A stretch of 64,000 bases of DNA from Streptomyces sp. sk2.1 (GTDB lineage Bacteria > Actinomycetota > Actinomycetes > Streptomycetales > Streptomycetaceae). Position numbers and translations under genes: made by a program. The DNA lies in the NCBI RefSeq assembly GCF_008120935.1, contig NZ_RDBO01000077.1, forward strand, positions 150,020 to 214,019, given 5' to 3'. The notes beneath the pieces are model-generated. The model did not search any database and was not told the DNA's origin. It saw nothing but the letters and a program-made list of their open reading frames with translations. Positions 8,531 through 17,131 of the stretch are shown here, piece by piece (the first letter of the stretch is position 1; each line of letters opens with the position of its first letter).

Positions 8531-10468
8531 TCAGACCGCCCCCGGTCCGGGCGGGTTCACCCGGGCCGGAGGTTCGTCCGGGGCGACGGCGGCCGCGTCG
8601 TGGGTCCTTCGCCACCGCCAGGCCCGTACCAGCCGGACCGCCAGGTACAGGGCCACCAGCGCGGCCGCCGTCCCGCGCACCGGACGGACCTCCGGGGGCG
8701 ACCAGCCGAGCACGGCGGCGGCCGTGAACAGCAGCAGGCCCAGGACGCGCAGCAGCCACCAGCCCGCCCCGCGCGGCTCCCGGGAGCCGGGGGGTGCCGG
8801 ATGGGCGCCGTCCGGTGTGATCAGCGTGGAGCGCACCCCGGCCAGCAGGCCGCGGCGGGCGAGGACCCGGGCGCCGGGGAGGGTGCCGAGGACCTCGGGG
8901 CGGTCGCCGAAGCCCGGCGGGAGCGGGGGCAGGGACAACGCGGCCAGCAGGTCCGCCTGGTGGCGGGACGGGTTGCCGGTGGAGCGCAGTACGTGCGCCA
9001 GCGGGCGGGGGTCGTCGAGGGCGAAGGTGTGGGACAGGGCCTCGGCCGTGGCGGTGACCGCGGTGTGGTCGGGGGCCGGGGCGGCGGCGTCCCACTCGTG
9101 GGTGGCCAGGGGGCGGCCCTTGAGGAACAGGGTGAATCCGCAGCGCTCGGGCGTGCGGCGCAGCACCAGCGTGGGCCACTTCTCGCCGGTGGTGAAGTTG
9201 TCGGCCGCCGTGGTCAGCGGGTCCTCGGTGGACAGCAGCGAGCGCTTGGCGGGCCGGGCGTCGGCGACGGCCTCGACGTAGGTGTGGGTGTCGGTGGCCG
9301 GGGCGGTGCGCAGCGAGACGCCGCAGACCAGCGCCGCCTGGGCCACGTCCGCCGGGCGGGCCGCCGCGATCGCGACCGCGCAGGGCGCCCCCGGTACCCA
9401 CTCGGGGACGGGGCCGGGGGCGGAGGGCGCGGGGCGGCCGAAGAACGGGGTCCGCGCCGCCAGATGGACCCGGACGCCCGAGCGGGTGTCCAGGAACTCC
9501 TGGCGCGGGTCGTCGCCGAGGTACGCCCAGGGATACCTGGTCGCGTGGGCGCCGATGGAGCGGAAGGCTTCGAGCGCCTCCTCCCAGCGCTCCGCGCGCA
9601 GCAGCATCAGGACGAGGCAGTTGCGGAAGCCGGCCGCCTCCGGGCTGCCCGGCCCGTACGCGGCGGAGAGGTCCAGGGCACGGGCGACCGCCGCGTCGAC
9701 GCGGTGCGCGTGCGGGTCGGGGCCGTCGTCGGGCGGCCCGGACGACAGGACCGCGTACTCCAGCGCCGCGAACAGCGGCAGCGCGTGCAGTTTCGAACCG
9801 GGCGGGGCGGTGTCGGCGGCGCCCTCGGCGAAGCCGAACATCTCCTCGTGCGAGCCGTGCCACTTCGCGCACAGGTACTGCAGGGCCGCGGCGTGGCACC
9901 CGTAGTGGTGCGGGTCGCGGGTCCGGGCCCGGTCCCAGTAGTCGTCGAAGACCGGACGGGGGGCCTGGCTGCCCACCGCGTGGGTCAGGGCGATGCGCCA
10001 CGGTACGGGGTCGGCGGGGTTGAGCTCCGCGGCCCGGCCGATCACCGGGACGGCGTCCTCCAGGAGTGCGAAGAAGGCCCGGAACTGGTCGCGCGAGACC
10101 TGGTCGGCGCGGTCCGCGGTGCGGATCTCCCACGCCCGGTCGATCCGCAGGGCCGCGTCGACCAGGGCCGCGTCCGGGTCGTCGGGGAGTTCGGCCTGCC
10201 AGGCGTCCAGCCAGCCCGGGTTGTGCAGGGCGGCCGAGGCGAGGCGGGAGACGTAGCCGTCCCTCAGCTCCCACTGGGTGTGCTCGCGGGTCGCGGCGAG
10301 CAGGGCGCGGGCGGGGCCGTGGTCGCCCTGGGCGGCCGAGGTCAGGGCGGCGCGCAGCGCGGGGTCCGGGGCGTCGACGACGACCGCCTCGTCCGGCGGC
10401 AGGTCGGCGCCGACGGCGGCGCTGTGGCGCAGTACCCGGGGGAGGGTGAGGAGGAACGGAAGGCGCAC
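8531..10468 (-). CDS. Hypothetical protein with helical-repeat domain and C-terminal membrane anchor
   Basis: I do not recognise a characterised homologue. The 645-residue product starts at GTG 10468 with GGGGAA upstream. Residues 1-300 are Ala/Trp-rich amphipathic helices (for example WLDAWQAELPDDPDAALVDA and WEEALEAFRSIGAH) that look like TPR-type repeats. The middle part (about 330-560) is a mixed alpha/beta region, and two hydrophobic segments near residues 575-625 (VLGLLLFTAAAVLGW and AALVALYLAVRLV) suggest membrane anchoring. It is 18 bp downstream of another uncharacterised membrane protein and is probably co-transcribed with it. Confidence 0.8.
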   Translation of the reverse strand: MRLPFLLTLPRVLRHSAAVGADLPPDEAVVVDAPDPALRAALTSAAQGDHGPARALLAATREHTQWELRDGYVSRLASAALHNPGWLDAWQAELPDDPDAALVDAALRIDRAWEIRTADRADQVSRDQFRAFFALLEDAVPVIGRAAELNPADPVPWRIALTHAVGSQAPRPVFDDYWDRARTRDPHHYGCHAAALQYLCAKWHGSHEEMFGFAEGAADTAPPGSKLHALPLFAALEYAVLSSGPPDDGPDPHAHRVDAAVARALDLSAAYGPGSPEAAGFRNCLVLMLLRAERWEEALEAFRSIGAHATRYPWAYLGDDPRQEFLDTRSGVRVHLAARTPFFGRPAPSAPGPVPEWVPGAPCAVAIAAARPADVAQAALVCGVSLRTAPATDTHTYVEAVADARPAKRSLLSTEDPLTTAADNFTTGEKWPTLVLRRTPERCGFTLFLKGRPLATHEWDAAAPAPDHTAVTATAEALSHTFALDDPRPLAHVLRSTGNPSRHQADLLAALSLPPLPPGFGDRPEVLGTLPGARVLARRGLLAGVRSTLITPDGAHPAPPGSREPRGAGWWLLRVLGLLLFTAAAVLGWSPPEVRPVRGTAAALVALYLAVRLVRAWRWRRTHDAAAVAPDEPPARVNPPGPGAV

Positions 10469-10486
10469 GTGGGTTCCCCGGTCGCG

Positions 10487-11341
10487 TCAGCCGGTGGCCG
10501 CGGTCGCCGCCGCCGACGCCTGGAGCTCGCCGCGGCGGTGGATCTGGCGGAACGTGAAGTTCGTCAGGTCGTTGCCGGTGGTGTAGACGTTCTTGTCGGC
10601 GGTGGTGACGCTCTTGCCGTTGGTGAACCCGCTGATGGCGAAGTAGGCGTAGCGGCCGTAGGAGTTGGCGGTGCGGCGGCAGACGGAGCCGGCCGGGCAG
10701 AAGGAGGGCACTCCCGCGCCGCTCAGGGTGGCGATGCTGCCGCTCGCCTGCCGGGCCGCCTTCTTGGCCCGTTCCTCGGTCTCGAAGACCGCGACCCCGA
10801 TGGTGGCGGCGATCCCGTCCTTGCTGTACGTCACCCGGATCACCTGCTGGCAGCCGTTGTTCACGAGGACCGAGCCGAGCGCGCCCTTGGTGGTGGCGGC
10901 GCAGTTCTTGGTCTGCTGGGTCGCGCCCTTGACGTAGACGCGGTCACCCATCGTCAGCTTCTTGCCGGGGAAGAAGGCGTCGGCGGTGATCGGCGCCCGG
11001 TCCTTCTTCCCGCTGGATATGTAGTCCTTCGGGTTCGGCGGGGGCGGTGGTGCCACCGAGGAGAAGGACGGTTCGGGTTCGGCGGTCTCGGTCGGCAGGT
11101 CGGACGGCGCGGGCAGTTCGCTCGCGTGCTTGCCGGACCCGGCGGAGCGGTTGTTCTCGTCGGTCGAGATCACCGCCGTGGCCACGATCGCGCCGACCGC
11201 CGCGGTGGCGAGTACCCCGCCGCCGATCAACAGCCATTTCTTGCGCCGGTTGCGTGCTGCCGAGGCGTCGGCCAGCGCTGCCCAGTCAGGGGTCCGTGCG
11301 TCCCCGGGCCCCCAGGAGGGCCCCCCATGCCCAAAGCTCAT
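10487..11341 (-). CDS. Hypothetical single-pass membrane protein with Cys-containing extracytoplasmic domain
   Basis: The function is unknown. The 284-residue product has a short cytoplasmic N-terminus, one membrane segment (KKWLLIGGGVLATAAVGAIV, about residues 35-55), a Pro/Ser/Glu-rich linker, and an extracytoplasmic domain of about 170 residues. That domain contains four Cys (KNCAAT, NNGCQQ, SFCPAGSVC) likely to form two disulfides. An in-frame ATG three codons upstream (11350) is an alternative start. It precedes the 645-residue gene on the same strand, and the pair probably acts at the cell surface. Confidence 0.8.
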   Translation of the reverse strand: MSFGHGGPSWGPGDARTPDWAALADASAARNRRKKWLLIGGGVLATAAVGAIVATAVISTDENNRSAGSGKHASELPAPSDLPTETAEPEPSFSSVAPPPPPNPKDYISSGKKDRAPITADAFFPGKKLTMGDRVYVKGATQQTKNCAATTKGALGSVLVNNGCQQVIRVTYSKDGIAATIGVAVFETEERAKKAARQASGSIATLSGAGVPSFCPAGSVCRRTANSYGRYAYFAISGFTNGKSVTTADKNVYTTGNDLTNFTFRQIHRRGELQASAAATAATG

Positions 11342-11395
11342 GCGGCGCATCCTAATGTGCCCCCCGGTCACGGCGGCGAACGGAGCGTAAACCGG

Positions 11396-11424
11396 TTGGG
11401 CGGGGCTTCGCGGACCGTGACAAT
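11396..11424 (+). promoter_or_regulatory. Possible promoter giving a leaderless ABC-F mRNA
   Basis: TTGGGC (11396-11401) and GACAAT (11419-11424) are separated by 17 bp. A transcript starting about 7 nt after the -10 would begin at or next to the ATG at 11432, and no Shine-Dalgarno sequence is visible before that ATG. Leaderless expression is therefore plausible. Confidence 0.4.
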
Positions 11425-11431
11425 GCTGTGC

Positions 11432-13051
11432 ATGGGACATCTTGAAGCGGGCCACCTGGAGTACTACCTACCGGATGGGCGGGTACTGCTCGGTGATGCC
11501 TCGTTCCGGGTCGCGGACGGGGCGGTGGTCGCCCTCGTGGGGGCCAACGGCGCCGGGAAGACGACCCTGCTGCGGCTGCTCTCCGGGGAGATCCAGCCGC
11601 ACGGCGGCACCGTCTCGGTGAGCGGCGGGCTCGGGGTGATGCCGCAGTTCGTGGGCTCGGTGCGGGACGAGCGCACGGTCCGGGACCTGCTCGTCTCGGT
11701 CTCCCAGCCCCGCATCCGGGAGGCGGCCCTGGCGGTCGACCGGGCCGAGGAGCTGATCCTCACGGTCGACGACGAGGCCGCGCAGATGAAGTACGCGCAG
11801 GCCCTGAGCGACTGGGCGGAGGCCCGCGGGTACGAGGCCGAGACCGTCTGGGACATGTGCACCACGGCCGCGCTCGGCGTCCCGTACGAGAAGGCGCAGT
11901 GGCGCGAGGTGCGCACCCTGTCCGGCGGCGAGCAGAAGCGGCTGGTGCTGGAGGCGCTGCTGCGCGGGCCCGACGAGGTGCTGCTGCTCGACGAGCCGGA
12001 CAACTACCTCGACGTGCCGGGCAAGCGGTGGCTGGAGGAGCGGCTGAAGGAGACCCGCAAGACGGTCCTGTTCGTCTCCCACGACCGCGAGCTGCTGGCC
12101 CGCGCCGCCGAGAAGATCGTCAGTGTGGAGCCCAGCCCGGCGGGCAGCGACGTGTGGGTGCACGGTGGCGGCTTCGACACGTACCACCAGGCGCGCAAGG
12201 ACCGGTTCGCCCGGTTCGAGGAGCTGCTGCGGCGCTGGGAGGAGGAGCACGCCCGGCTGAAGGCGCTGGTCCTCCGGCTCCGGCAGCAGGCGGCGAACAG
12301 CCCCGACATGGCGTCCCGCTACCGGGCGATGCAGACCCGCTTCAAGAAGTTCGAGGACGCGGGCCCGCCGCCGGAGCCGCCGCGCGAGCAGGACATCAGG
12401 ATGCGGCTGCGCGGCGGCCGGACCGGGGTGCGGGCGTTGACCTGCGAGAACCTTGAGCTGACCGGGCTGATGAAGCCGTTCGACCTGGAGGTCTTCTACG
12501 GGGAGCGGGTCGCCGTCCTCGGTTCGAACGGCTCCGGCAAGTCGCACTTCCTGCGTCTTCTGGCGGGCGAGCCGGTGGCGCACACGGGGCAGTGGAAGCT
12601 CGGGGCGCGGGTCGTGCCCGGACACTTCGCGCAGACCCACGCCCACCCGGAGCTGCTGGGGCACACGCTCGTCGAGATCCTGTGGACCGAGCACGCCAGG
12701 GACCGCGGCGGCGCGATGTCCGTGCTGCGCCGCTACGAGCTGGAGCGCCAGGGCGACCAGCCCTTCGAGAAGCTGTCCGGCGGCCAGCAGGCCCGTTTCC
12801 AGATCCTGCTCCTGGAGCTGGCCGGCACGACCGCGCTGCTGCTCGACGAGCCCACGGACAACCTCGACCTGGAGTCGGCCGAGGCGCTCCAGGACGGTCT
12901 TGAGGTGTACGAGGGGACGGTGCTGGCCGTCACGCACGACCGCTGGTTCGCGAAGTCCTTCGACCGCTATCTGGTCTTCGGCTCCGACGGGGTCGTGCGC
13001 GAGACGCGGGAGCCGGTGTGGGACGAGCGCCGGGTGGAGCGGGCGCGGTAG
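11432..13051 (+). CDS. ABC-F family ATPase (translation-associated)
   Basis: This 539-residue protein carries two ABC ATPase domains and no membrane domain, the hallmark of ABC-F proteins, which bind the ribosomal E site and regulate translation or protect against ribosome-targeting antibiotics. Domain 1 has Walker A GANGAGKTT (about 37-45), signature LSGGEQKR and DEPDNYLD. A charged inter-domain linker (residues about 255-310) follows. Domain 2 has GSNGSGKS, LSGGQQAR and DEPTDNLDLES. Which subfamily it belongs to (housekeeping or resistance) cannot be decided by eye. An in-frame ATG at 11423 is an alternative start. Confidence 0.9.
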   Translation: MGHLEAGHLEYYLPDGRVLLGDASFRVADGAVVALVGANGAGKTTLLRLLSGEIQPHGGTVSVSGGLGVMPQFVGSVRDERTVRDLLVSVSQPRIREAALAVDRAEELILTVDDEAAQMKYAQALSDWAEARGYEAETVWDMCTTAALGVPYEKAQWREVRTLSGGEQKRLVLEALLRGPDEVLLLDEPDNYLDVPGKRWLEERLKETRKTVLFVSHDRELLARAAEKIVSVEPSPAGSDVWVHGGGFDTYHQARKDRFARFEELLRRWEEEHARLKALVLRLRQQAANSPDMASRYRAMQTRFKKFEDAGPPPEPPREQDIRMRLRGGRTGVRALTCENLELTGLMKPFDLEVFYGERVAVLGSNGSGKSHFLRLLAGEPVAHTGQWKLGARVVPGHFAQTHAHPELLGHTLVEILWTEHARDRGGAMSVLRRYELERQGDQPFEKLSGGQQARFQILLLELAGTTALLLDEPTDNLDLESAEALQDGLEVYEGTVLAVTHDRWFAKSFDRYLVFGSDGVVRETREPVWDERRVERAR

Positions 13052-13312
13052 GGCTTCCGGGAGCGGTGGGGCCGGGGCGGCCGGCCCCGGCGCCGCGTTT
13101 TGACCCGCCCGGGGCGGGACGGGTAATGTCGACTGCTGTTATGCGTATGGGCTGCGTGTTCTCACGCGAAGAGCCCTTGCGCAAGTTCTCTGGAGCAGTT
13201 ACCAGTGGCTCGCATACGGGTGTGTTCCCGGCACTGTGGGCCCCAGCTGCATGATCGCTTCAGAGGTGTCGTGTGTATGGACCCCATCCACTGAAGAAGC
13301 GAAGGCTACGAA

Positions 13313-13756
13313 GTGCGTACGTACAGCCCCAAGCCCGGCGATGTCACTCGCCAGTGGCACATCATCGACGCTCAGGACATCGTCCTGGGTCGTCTGGCCA
13401 CCACGGCTGCGAACCTTCTCCGCGGTAAGCACAAGGCGATCTACGCCCCCCACATGGACATGGGCGACTTCGTCATCATCATCAACGCCGACAAGGTTCA
13501 CCTGTCCGGCAACAAGAAGACCCAGAAGATGGCGTACCGCCACTCCGGGTTCCCGGGTGGTCTGCGCTCCGTCCGTTACGACGAGCTGCTGGCCAAGAGC
13601 CCCGAGAAGGCCGTCGAGAAGGCCATCAAGGGCATGATCCCCAAGAACAGCCTGGGCCGCCAGATGCTCTCGAAGCTCAAGGTCTACGCGGGCGACCAGC
13701 ACCCGCACGCTGCTCAGCAGCCGGTCCCGTTCGAGATCACCCAGGTCGCGCAGTAG
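13313..13756 (+). CDS. rplM: 50S ribosomal protein L13
   Basis: This 147-residue protein begins MRTYSPKPGDVTRQWHIIDA and includes the conserved LGRLATTAANLLRGKHKA and SGNKKTQKMAYRHSG motifs. L13 is an early assembly protein of the 50S subunit. The GTG at 13313 fits the family N-terminus. The 262 bp between the ABC-F gene and rplM hold no gene and presumably contain the rplM-rpsI promoter and leader. rpsI follows after 44 bp. Confidence 0.97.
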   Translation: MRTYSPKPGDVTRQWHIIDAQDIVLGRLATTAANLLRGKHKAIYAPHMDMGDFVIIINADKVHLSGNKKTQKMAYRHSGFPGGLRSVRYDELLAKSPEKAVEKAIKGMIPKNSLGRQMLSKLKVYAGDQHPHAAQQPVPFEITQVAQ

Positions 13757-13800
13757 TTCCGGCCTCCCCCTAAGACCAAAAGAAAGATCTGAGGAGAATC

Positions 13801-14328
13801 GTGGCCGAGACCACTGTTGAGAACCCCGTCGAGGGCACCGAGGGCGAAGAGGTCTTCGCCGAGGTCACCACCTTCGAGTCCGAGGTTCCCGTCGAGGGCG
13901 AGTACACCAGCGAGTCGCTGGCGTCCCGCTTCGGCGACCCGCAGCCCGCCGCCGGCCTTGGCCGTCGGAAGAACGCCATCGCCCGCGTCCGGATCGTTCC
14001 GGGCACCGGCAAGTGGAAGATCAACGGTCGCACCCTTGAGGACTACTTCCCCAACAAGGTGCACCAGCAGGAAGTCAACGAGCCCTTCAAGGTGCTCGAG
14101 CTCGATGACCGCTACGACGTCATCGCCCGCATCTCGGGTGGCGGCGTCTCGGGTCAGGCCGGTGCCCTGCGCCTCGGCGTGGCCCGTGCGCTGAACGAGG
14201 CCGACGTGGACAACAACCGTCCCACGCTGAAGAAGGCCGGCTTCCTCTCCCGCGACGACCGTGCGGTCGAGCGCAAGAAGGCCGGCCTCAAGAAGGCCCG
14301 TAAGGCCCCGCAGTACAGCAAGCGCTAA
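13801..14328 (+). CDS. rpsI: 30S ribosomal protein S9
   Basis: The C-terminal 130 residues are classical S9: GLGRRKNAIARVRIVPGTGK, then GGGVSGQAGALRLGVARAL, ending in the basic KAPQYSKR tail that reaches the P-site tRNA. The first 45 residues form an acidic extension (Glu/Thr/Val-rich) usual in actinobacterial S9 and absent from E. coli. GTG 13801 is preceded by GAGGAGAATC. It forms a two-gene operon with rplM, ended by the hairpin at 14355-14389. Confidence 0.97.
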   Translation: MAETTVENPVEGTEGEEVFAEVTTFESEVPVEGEYTSESLASRFGDPQPAAGLGRRKNAIARVRIVPGTGKWKINGRTLEDYFPNKVHQQEVNEPFKVLELDDRYDVIARISGGGVSGQAGALRLGVARALNEADVDNNRPTLKKAGFLSRDDRAVERKKAGLKKARKAPQYSKR

Positions 14329-14354
14329 ACCGCCTGCTCATCTGCTTTACACGC

Positions 14355-14389
14355 ACGCCCCGGCGGCACACCTCGTGCTGCCGGGGCGT
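14355..14389 (+). terminator. Terminator hairpin after rpsI
   Basis: ACGCCCCGGCGGCAC (14355-14369) pairs with GTGCTGCCGGGGCGT (14375-14389), 15 bp with one G-U, a 5-nt loop, and TCGTTT downstream. It separates rplM-rpsI from glmM. Confidence 0.8.
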
Positions 14390-14439
14390 TCGTTTATCGA
14401 CACCTCCGGGCGTATAACGGCATAAGACGTTCATAGTCT

Positions 14440-14545
14440 TGTTTGCGTGACGTTGTGTTGCTCGGCGTTCGATGCGTGGCGTTGTGCGCATTGTGTCGTT
14501 GTGTTGCATTGCTTTGGTCGGTTTGGTTTGCGGTTTCGGAGCATC
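14440..14545 (+). promoter_or_regulatory. G/T-rich leader upstream of glmM
   Basis: About 100 bp are strikingly poor in C and A on the plus strand and rich in GTTGTG-type triplets, with CGTTGTGTTGC repeated at 14451-14461 and 14497-14507. It differs from everything around it and ends just before the glmM ribosome binding site. It may be the promoter and 5' leader of glmM; no clear -35/-10 pair was found inside it. Confidence 0.4.
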
Positions 14546-14559
14546 TTCGGAGGACACCA

Positions 14560-15918
14560 GTGGGACGACTCTTCGGCACGGACGGCGTGCGCGGTGTCGC
14601 CAATGCGGATCTGACGGCGGAGCTGGCGCTCGGCCTCTCGGTGGCCGCGGCGCACGTGCTCACCGAGGGGAGCGCCGCCGACGGCGCCCGGCCGACGGCC
14701 GTGGTGGGCCGTGACCCACGCGCCTCCGGGGAATTCCTGGAGGCCGCGGTCGTGGCCGGTCTCGCCAGCGCGGGCGTGGACGTCCTGCGGGTCGGTGTGC
14801 TGCCCACCCCCGCGGTGGCGTACCTCACCGGCGCGCTGGGGGCCGACCTCGGCGTGATGCTCTCGGCGAGCCACAACTCCATGCCGGACAACGGTGTCAA
14901 GTTCATCGCCCGCGGCGGTCACAAGCTCTCCGACGAGCTGGAGGACCGGATCGAGTCGCTCTACGAGCAGCACCGCACCGGTGAGCCGTGGGCGCGCCCG
15001 ACCGGTGCCGGCGTGGGACGCGTCACCGAGTACACGGAGGGCTTCGACCGTTACGTGGCCCACCTCGTCGCGGTCCTGCCGAACCGGCTCGACGGGCTGA
15101 AGGTGGTGCTCGACGAGGCGCACGGGGCCGCCGCCCGCGTCTCGCCGGAGGCCTTCGCCCGGGCCGGCGCCGAGGTGATCACGATCGGTGCCGACCCGAC
15201 CGGCCTGAACATCAACGACGGCTGCGGTTCCACCCATCTGGAGCCGCTGAAGGCCGCCGTCGTCGAGCACGGCGCCGACTTCGGCATCGCGCACGACGGC
15301 GACGCCGACCGCTGCCTGGCGGTGGACGCCTCCGGCGAGGAGGTCGACGGCGACCAGATCCTCTCCGTCCTGGCCCTCGCCATGCGCGAGGCCGGGCAGC
15401 TGCGCAAGGACACCGTGGTCGGCACGGTCATGTCCAACCTCGGCTTCAAGATCGCTATGGAGCGGGAGGGCATCCGGCTCGTCCAGACCGCCGTCGGCGA
15501 CCGCTACGTGCTGGAGTCGATGAAGGCCGAGGGCTACGCGCTGGGCGGCGAGCAGTCCGGCCACGTCATCGTCCTGGACCACGCCACCACCGGCGACGGC
15601 ACGCTGACCGGCCTGCTGCTGGCGGCCCGGGTCGCCGCCACCGGCCGTACGCTCGCCGACCTGGCCGGGGTCATGCAGCGGCTGCCGCAGCTGCTGATCA
15701 ACGTTCCCGACGTGGACAAGTCCCGGGTCGGGACCTCCCCGGAGATCGCCGAGGCGGTCGCCGCGGCCGAGCGCGAGCTGGGCTCCACCGGGCGCGTGCT
15801 GCTGCGCCAGTCGGGCACCGAGCCGCTGGTGCGGGTCATGGTCGAGGCGGCCGACATCGAGCAGGCGCGGGCCATCGCCGAGCGGCTGGCCGACGTGGTG
15901 AAGTCCGCGCTCGGCTGA
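14560..15918 (+). CDS. glmM: Phosphoglucosamine mutase
   Basis: GlmM converts glucosamine-6-phosphate to glucosamine-1-phosphate for UDP-GlcNAc and peptidoglycan synthesis. The 452-residue protein starts MGRLFGTDGVRGVAN, carries the phosphoserine loop LSASHNS (Ser104), the metal loop DGDADRC, the sugar-binding GGEQSGH and the phosphate-binding RQSGTEPLVRVM. I chose the GTG at 14560 because CGGAGGA lies just upstream and the family starts at this Gly-Arg-Leu. Its partner enzyme GlmS is encoded at 19218-21065. Confidence 0.97.
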   Translation: MGRLFGTDGVRGVANADLTAELALGLSVAAAHVLTEGSAADGARPTAVVGRDPRASGEFLEAAVVAGLASAGVDVLRVGVLPTPAVAYLTGALGADLGVMLSASHNSMPDNGVKFIARGGHKLSDELEDRIESLYEQHRTGEPWARPTGAGVGRVTEYTEGFDRYVAHLVAVLPNRLDGLKVVLDEAHGAAARVSPEAFARAGAEVITIGADPTGLNINDGCGSTHLEPLKAAVVEHGADFGIAHDGDADRCLAVDASGEEVDGDQILSVLALAMREAGQLRKDTVVGTVMSNLGFKIAMEREGIRLVQTAVGDRYVLESMKAEGYALGGEQSGHVIVLDHATTGDGTLTGLLLAARVAATGRTLADLAGVMQRLPQLLINVPDVDKSRVGTSPEIAEAVAAAERELGSTGRVLLRQSGTEPLVRVMVEAADIEQARAIAERLADVVKSALG

Positions 15919-16045
15919 CCGCCGCCGCACGGATCGGGGCCGTCCCGAGATTCCCGACCGCCGGGGGATCACGGGACGGCCTTTTCCGTCCCCCCGCCCG
16001 CGGGCCTCCCTGCCCGCCGACCCCCGCTCCGGCGGCGGGATTCCC

Positions 16046-17017
16046 TCAGTCCTGCCCGCCGGTCCTCCGGCCCGGGGCGCCGGGCTTCCCGCTCCGGCGG
16101 TGGTGCGCCGCCCACAGGACCCGCTGGACCAGCAGCGTCAGGGTGCCCGCGACCACGATCCCGCCGAGGTTGGCCATCAGCTGGGCCGTGGAGCCCCACA
16201 TCTGGCCGTAGTCGCTGTAGCTGAACGCCACCGCCGCGTTGGCCGCGGCCGGCACGGTCGTCACCGAGATGGCAACCCCGATCAGCGCCCCCGACTTCGC
16301 CGAGGTCAGCGAGAGCGTCCCGGCGATCCCGGCCAGGAACGCCACCACGAACGACATCGCGTCCGGCTTCCAGATGAACGCCGTGTTGGGGCGCTCGCCC
16401 TCGATCATCGAGCGGGCGAACAGCCCGAAGGAGTCCATCAGCCAGGCGAACCCGGCCGTCAGCACCATCGCGACGGCGAAGCCGCCGACCAGCGCGTACA
16501 GGGACCGCAGCGCCAGCCGGGGCGCGCGCTGCACCAGGGCCGTGGAGATCCCGGCCAGCGGACCGAACTCCGGGCCGACCGCCATCGCGCCCACGATCAG
16601 AATCGCGTTGTCGAGCATCACACCGCAGGCGGCGAGCATCGTCGCGACCGCGAGGAACGCCACGTACGTGACGCTGAACGTCGACTCCTCGTGGGTCGCC
16701 TCCGTCAGCTCCTCCCACAGCACCGCGTCCGCGCCCTCGCCCGGGGCGGCCTCCTCGGCCCGGTCGGCGTGCGCGGAGAGCGTCAGGTCCATGTTCTCGA
16801 CGGTGATCGAACCGGACTCGTCGATGCCCAGCCCGCGCAGCGCGGAGATCAGCCCGTCGCCCGCCTCGCGGGCCACGTCGCACAGGACCAGGTCGCCGGC
16901 GGGGTCGCGGGCGGCCCCCGCCACCACCACGAGGTGCGTCGTGCCGACGGTGTTCTCCACCAGGCGGAGCACCTCGTCCGTGCGGCCGGCGGGGACGATC
17001 AGACGCAGGTGCAGCAC
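16046..17017 (-). CDS. DUF389 family integral membrane protein
   Basis: The 323-residue product has an N-terminal soluble domain (about residues 1-105, beginning MLHLRLIVPAGRTDEVLRLV) and a C-terminal block of six or so membrane segments starting at YVAFLAVATMLAACGVML and including the family-typical NAILIVGAMAVGPEFGPLAG. This architecture is that of DUF389 proteins, widespread in actinobacteria and of unknown function. It lies 114 bp downstream of coaA on the same strand, separated by a short tandem repeat. Confidence 0.88.
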   Translation of the reverse strand: MLHLRLIVPAGRTDEVLRLVENTVGTTHLVVVAGAARDPAGDLVLCDVAREAGDGLISALRGLGIDESGSITVENMDLTLSAHADRAEEAAPGEGADAVLWEELTEATHEESTFSVTYVAFLAVATMLAACGVMLDNAILIVGAMAVGPEFGPLAGISTALVQRAPRLALRSLYALVGGFAVAMVLTAGFAWLMDSFGLFARSMIEGERPNTAFIWKPDAMSFVVAFLAGIAGTLSLTSAKSGALIGVAISVTTVPAAANAAVAFSYSDYGQMWGSTAQLMANLGGIVVAGTLTLLVQRVLWAAHHRRSGKPGAPGRRTGGQD

Positions 17018-17031
17018 GCGGGCACTCCCGG

Positions 17032-17085
17032 GGCGAGGACGGCGAGGACGGCGAGGACGGCGAGGACGGCGAGGACGGCGAGGAC
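17032..17085. repeat. Six copies of a 9-bp tandem repeat
   Basis: GGCGAGGAC is repeated six times without interruption (17032-17085) in the 114-bp gap between coaA and the DUF389 gene. It is a candidate variable-number repeat; no protein is encoded here. Confidence 0.9.
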
Positions 17086-17131
17086 GGCGGGGAAGCTGGG
17101 GACGGCGGGGCTCAGGGCCTGCGCGGGGACG

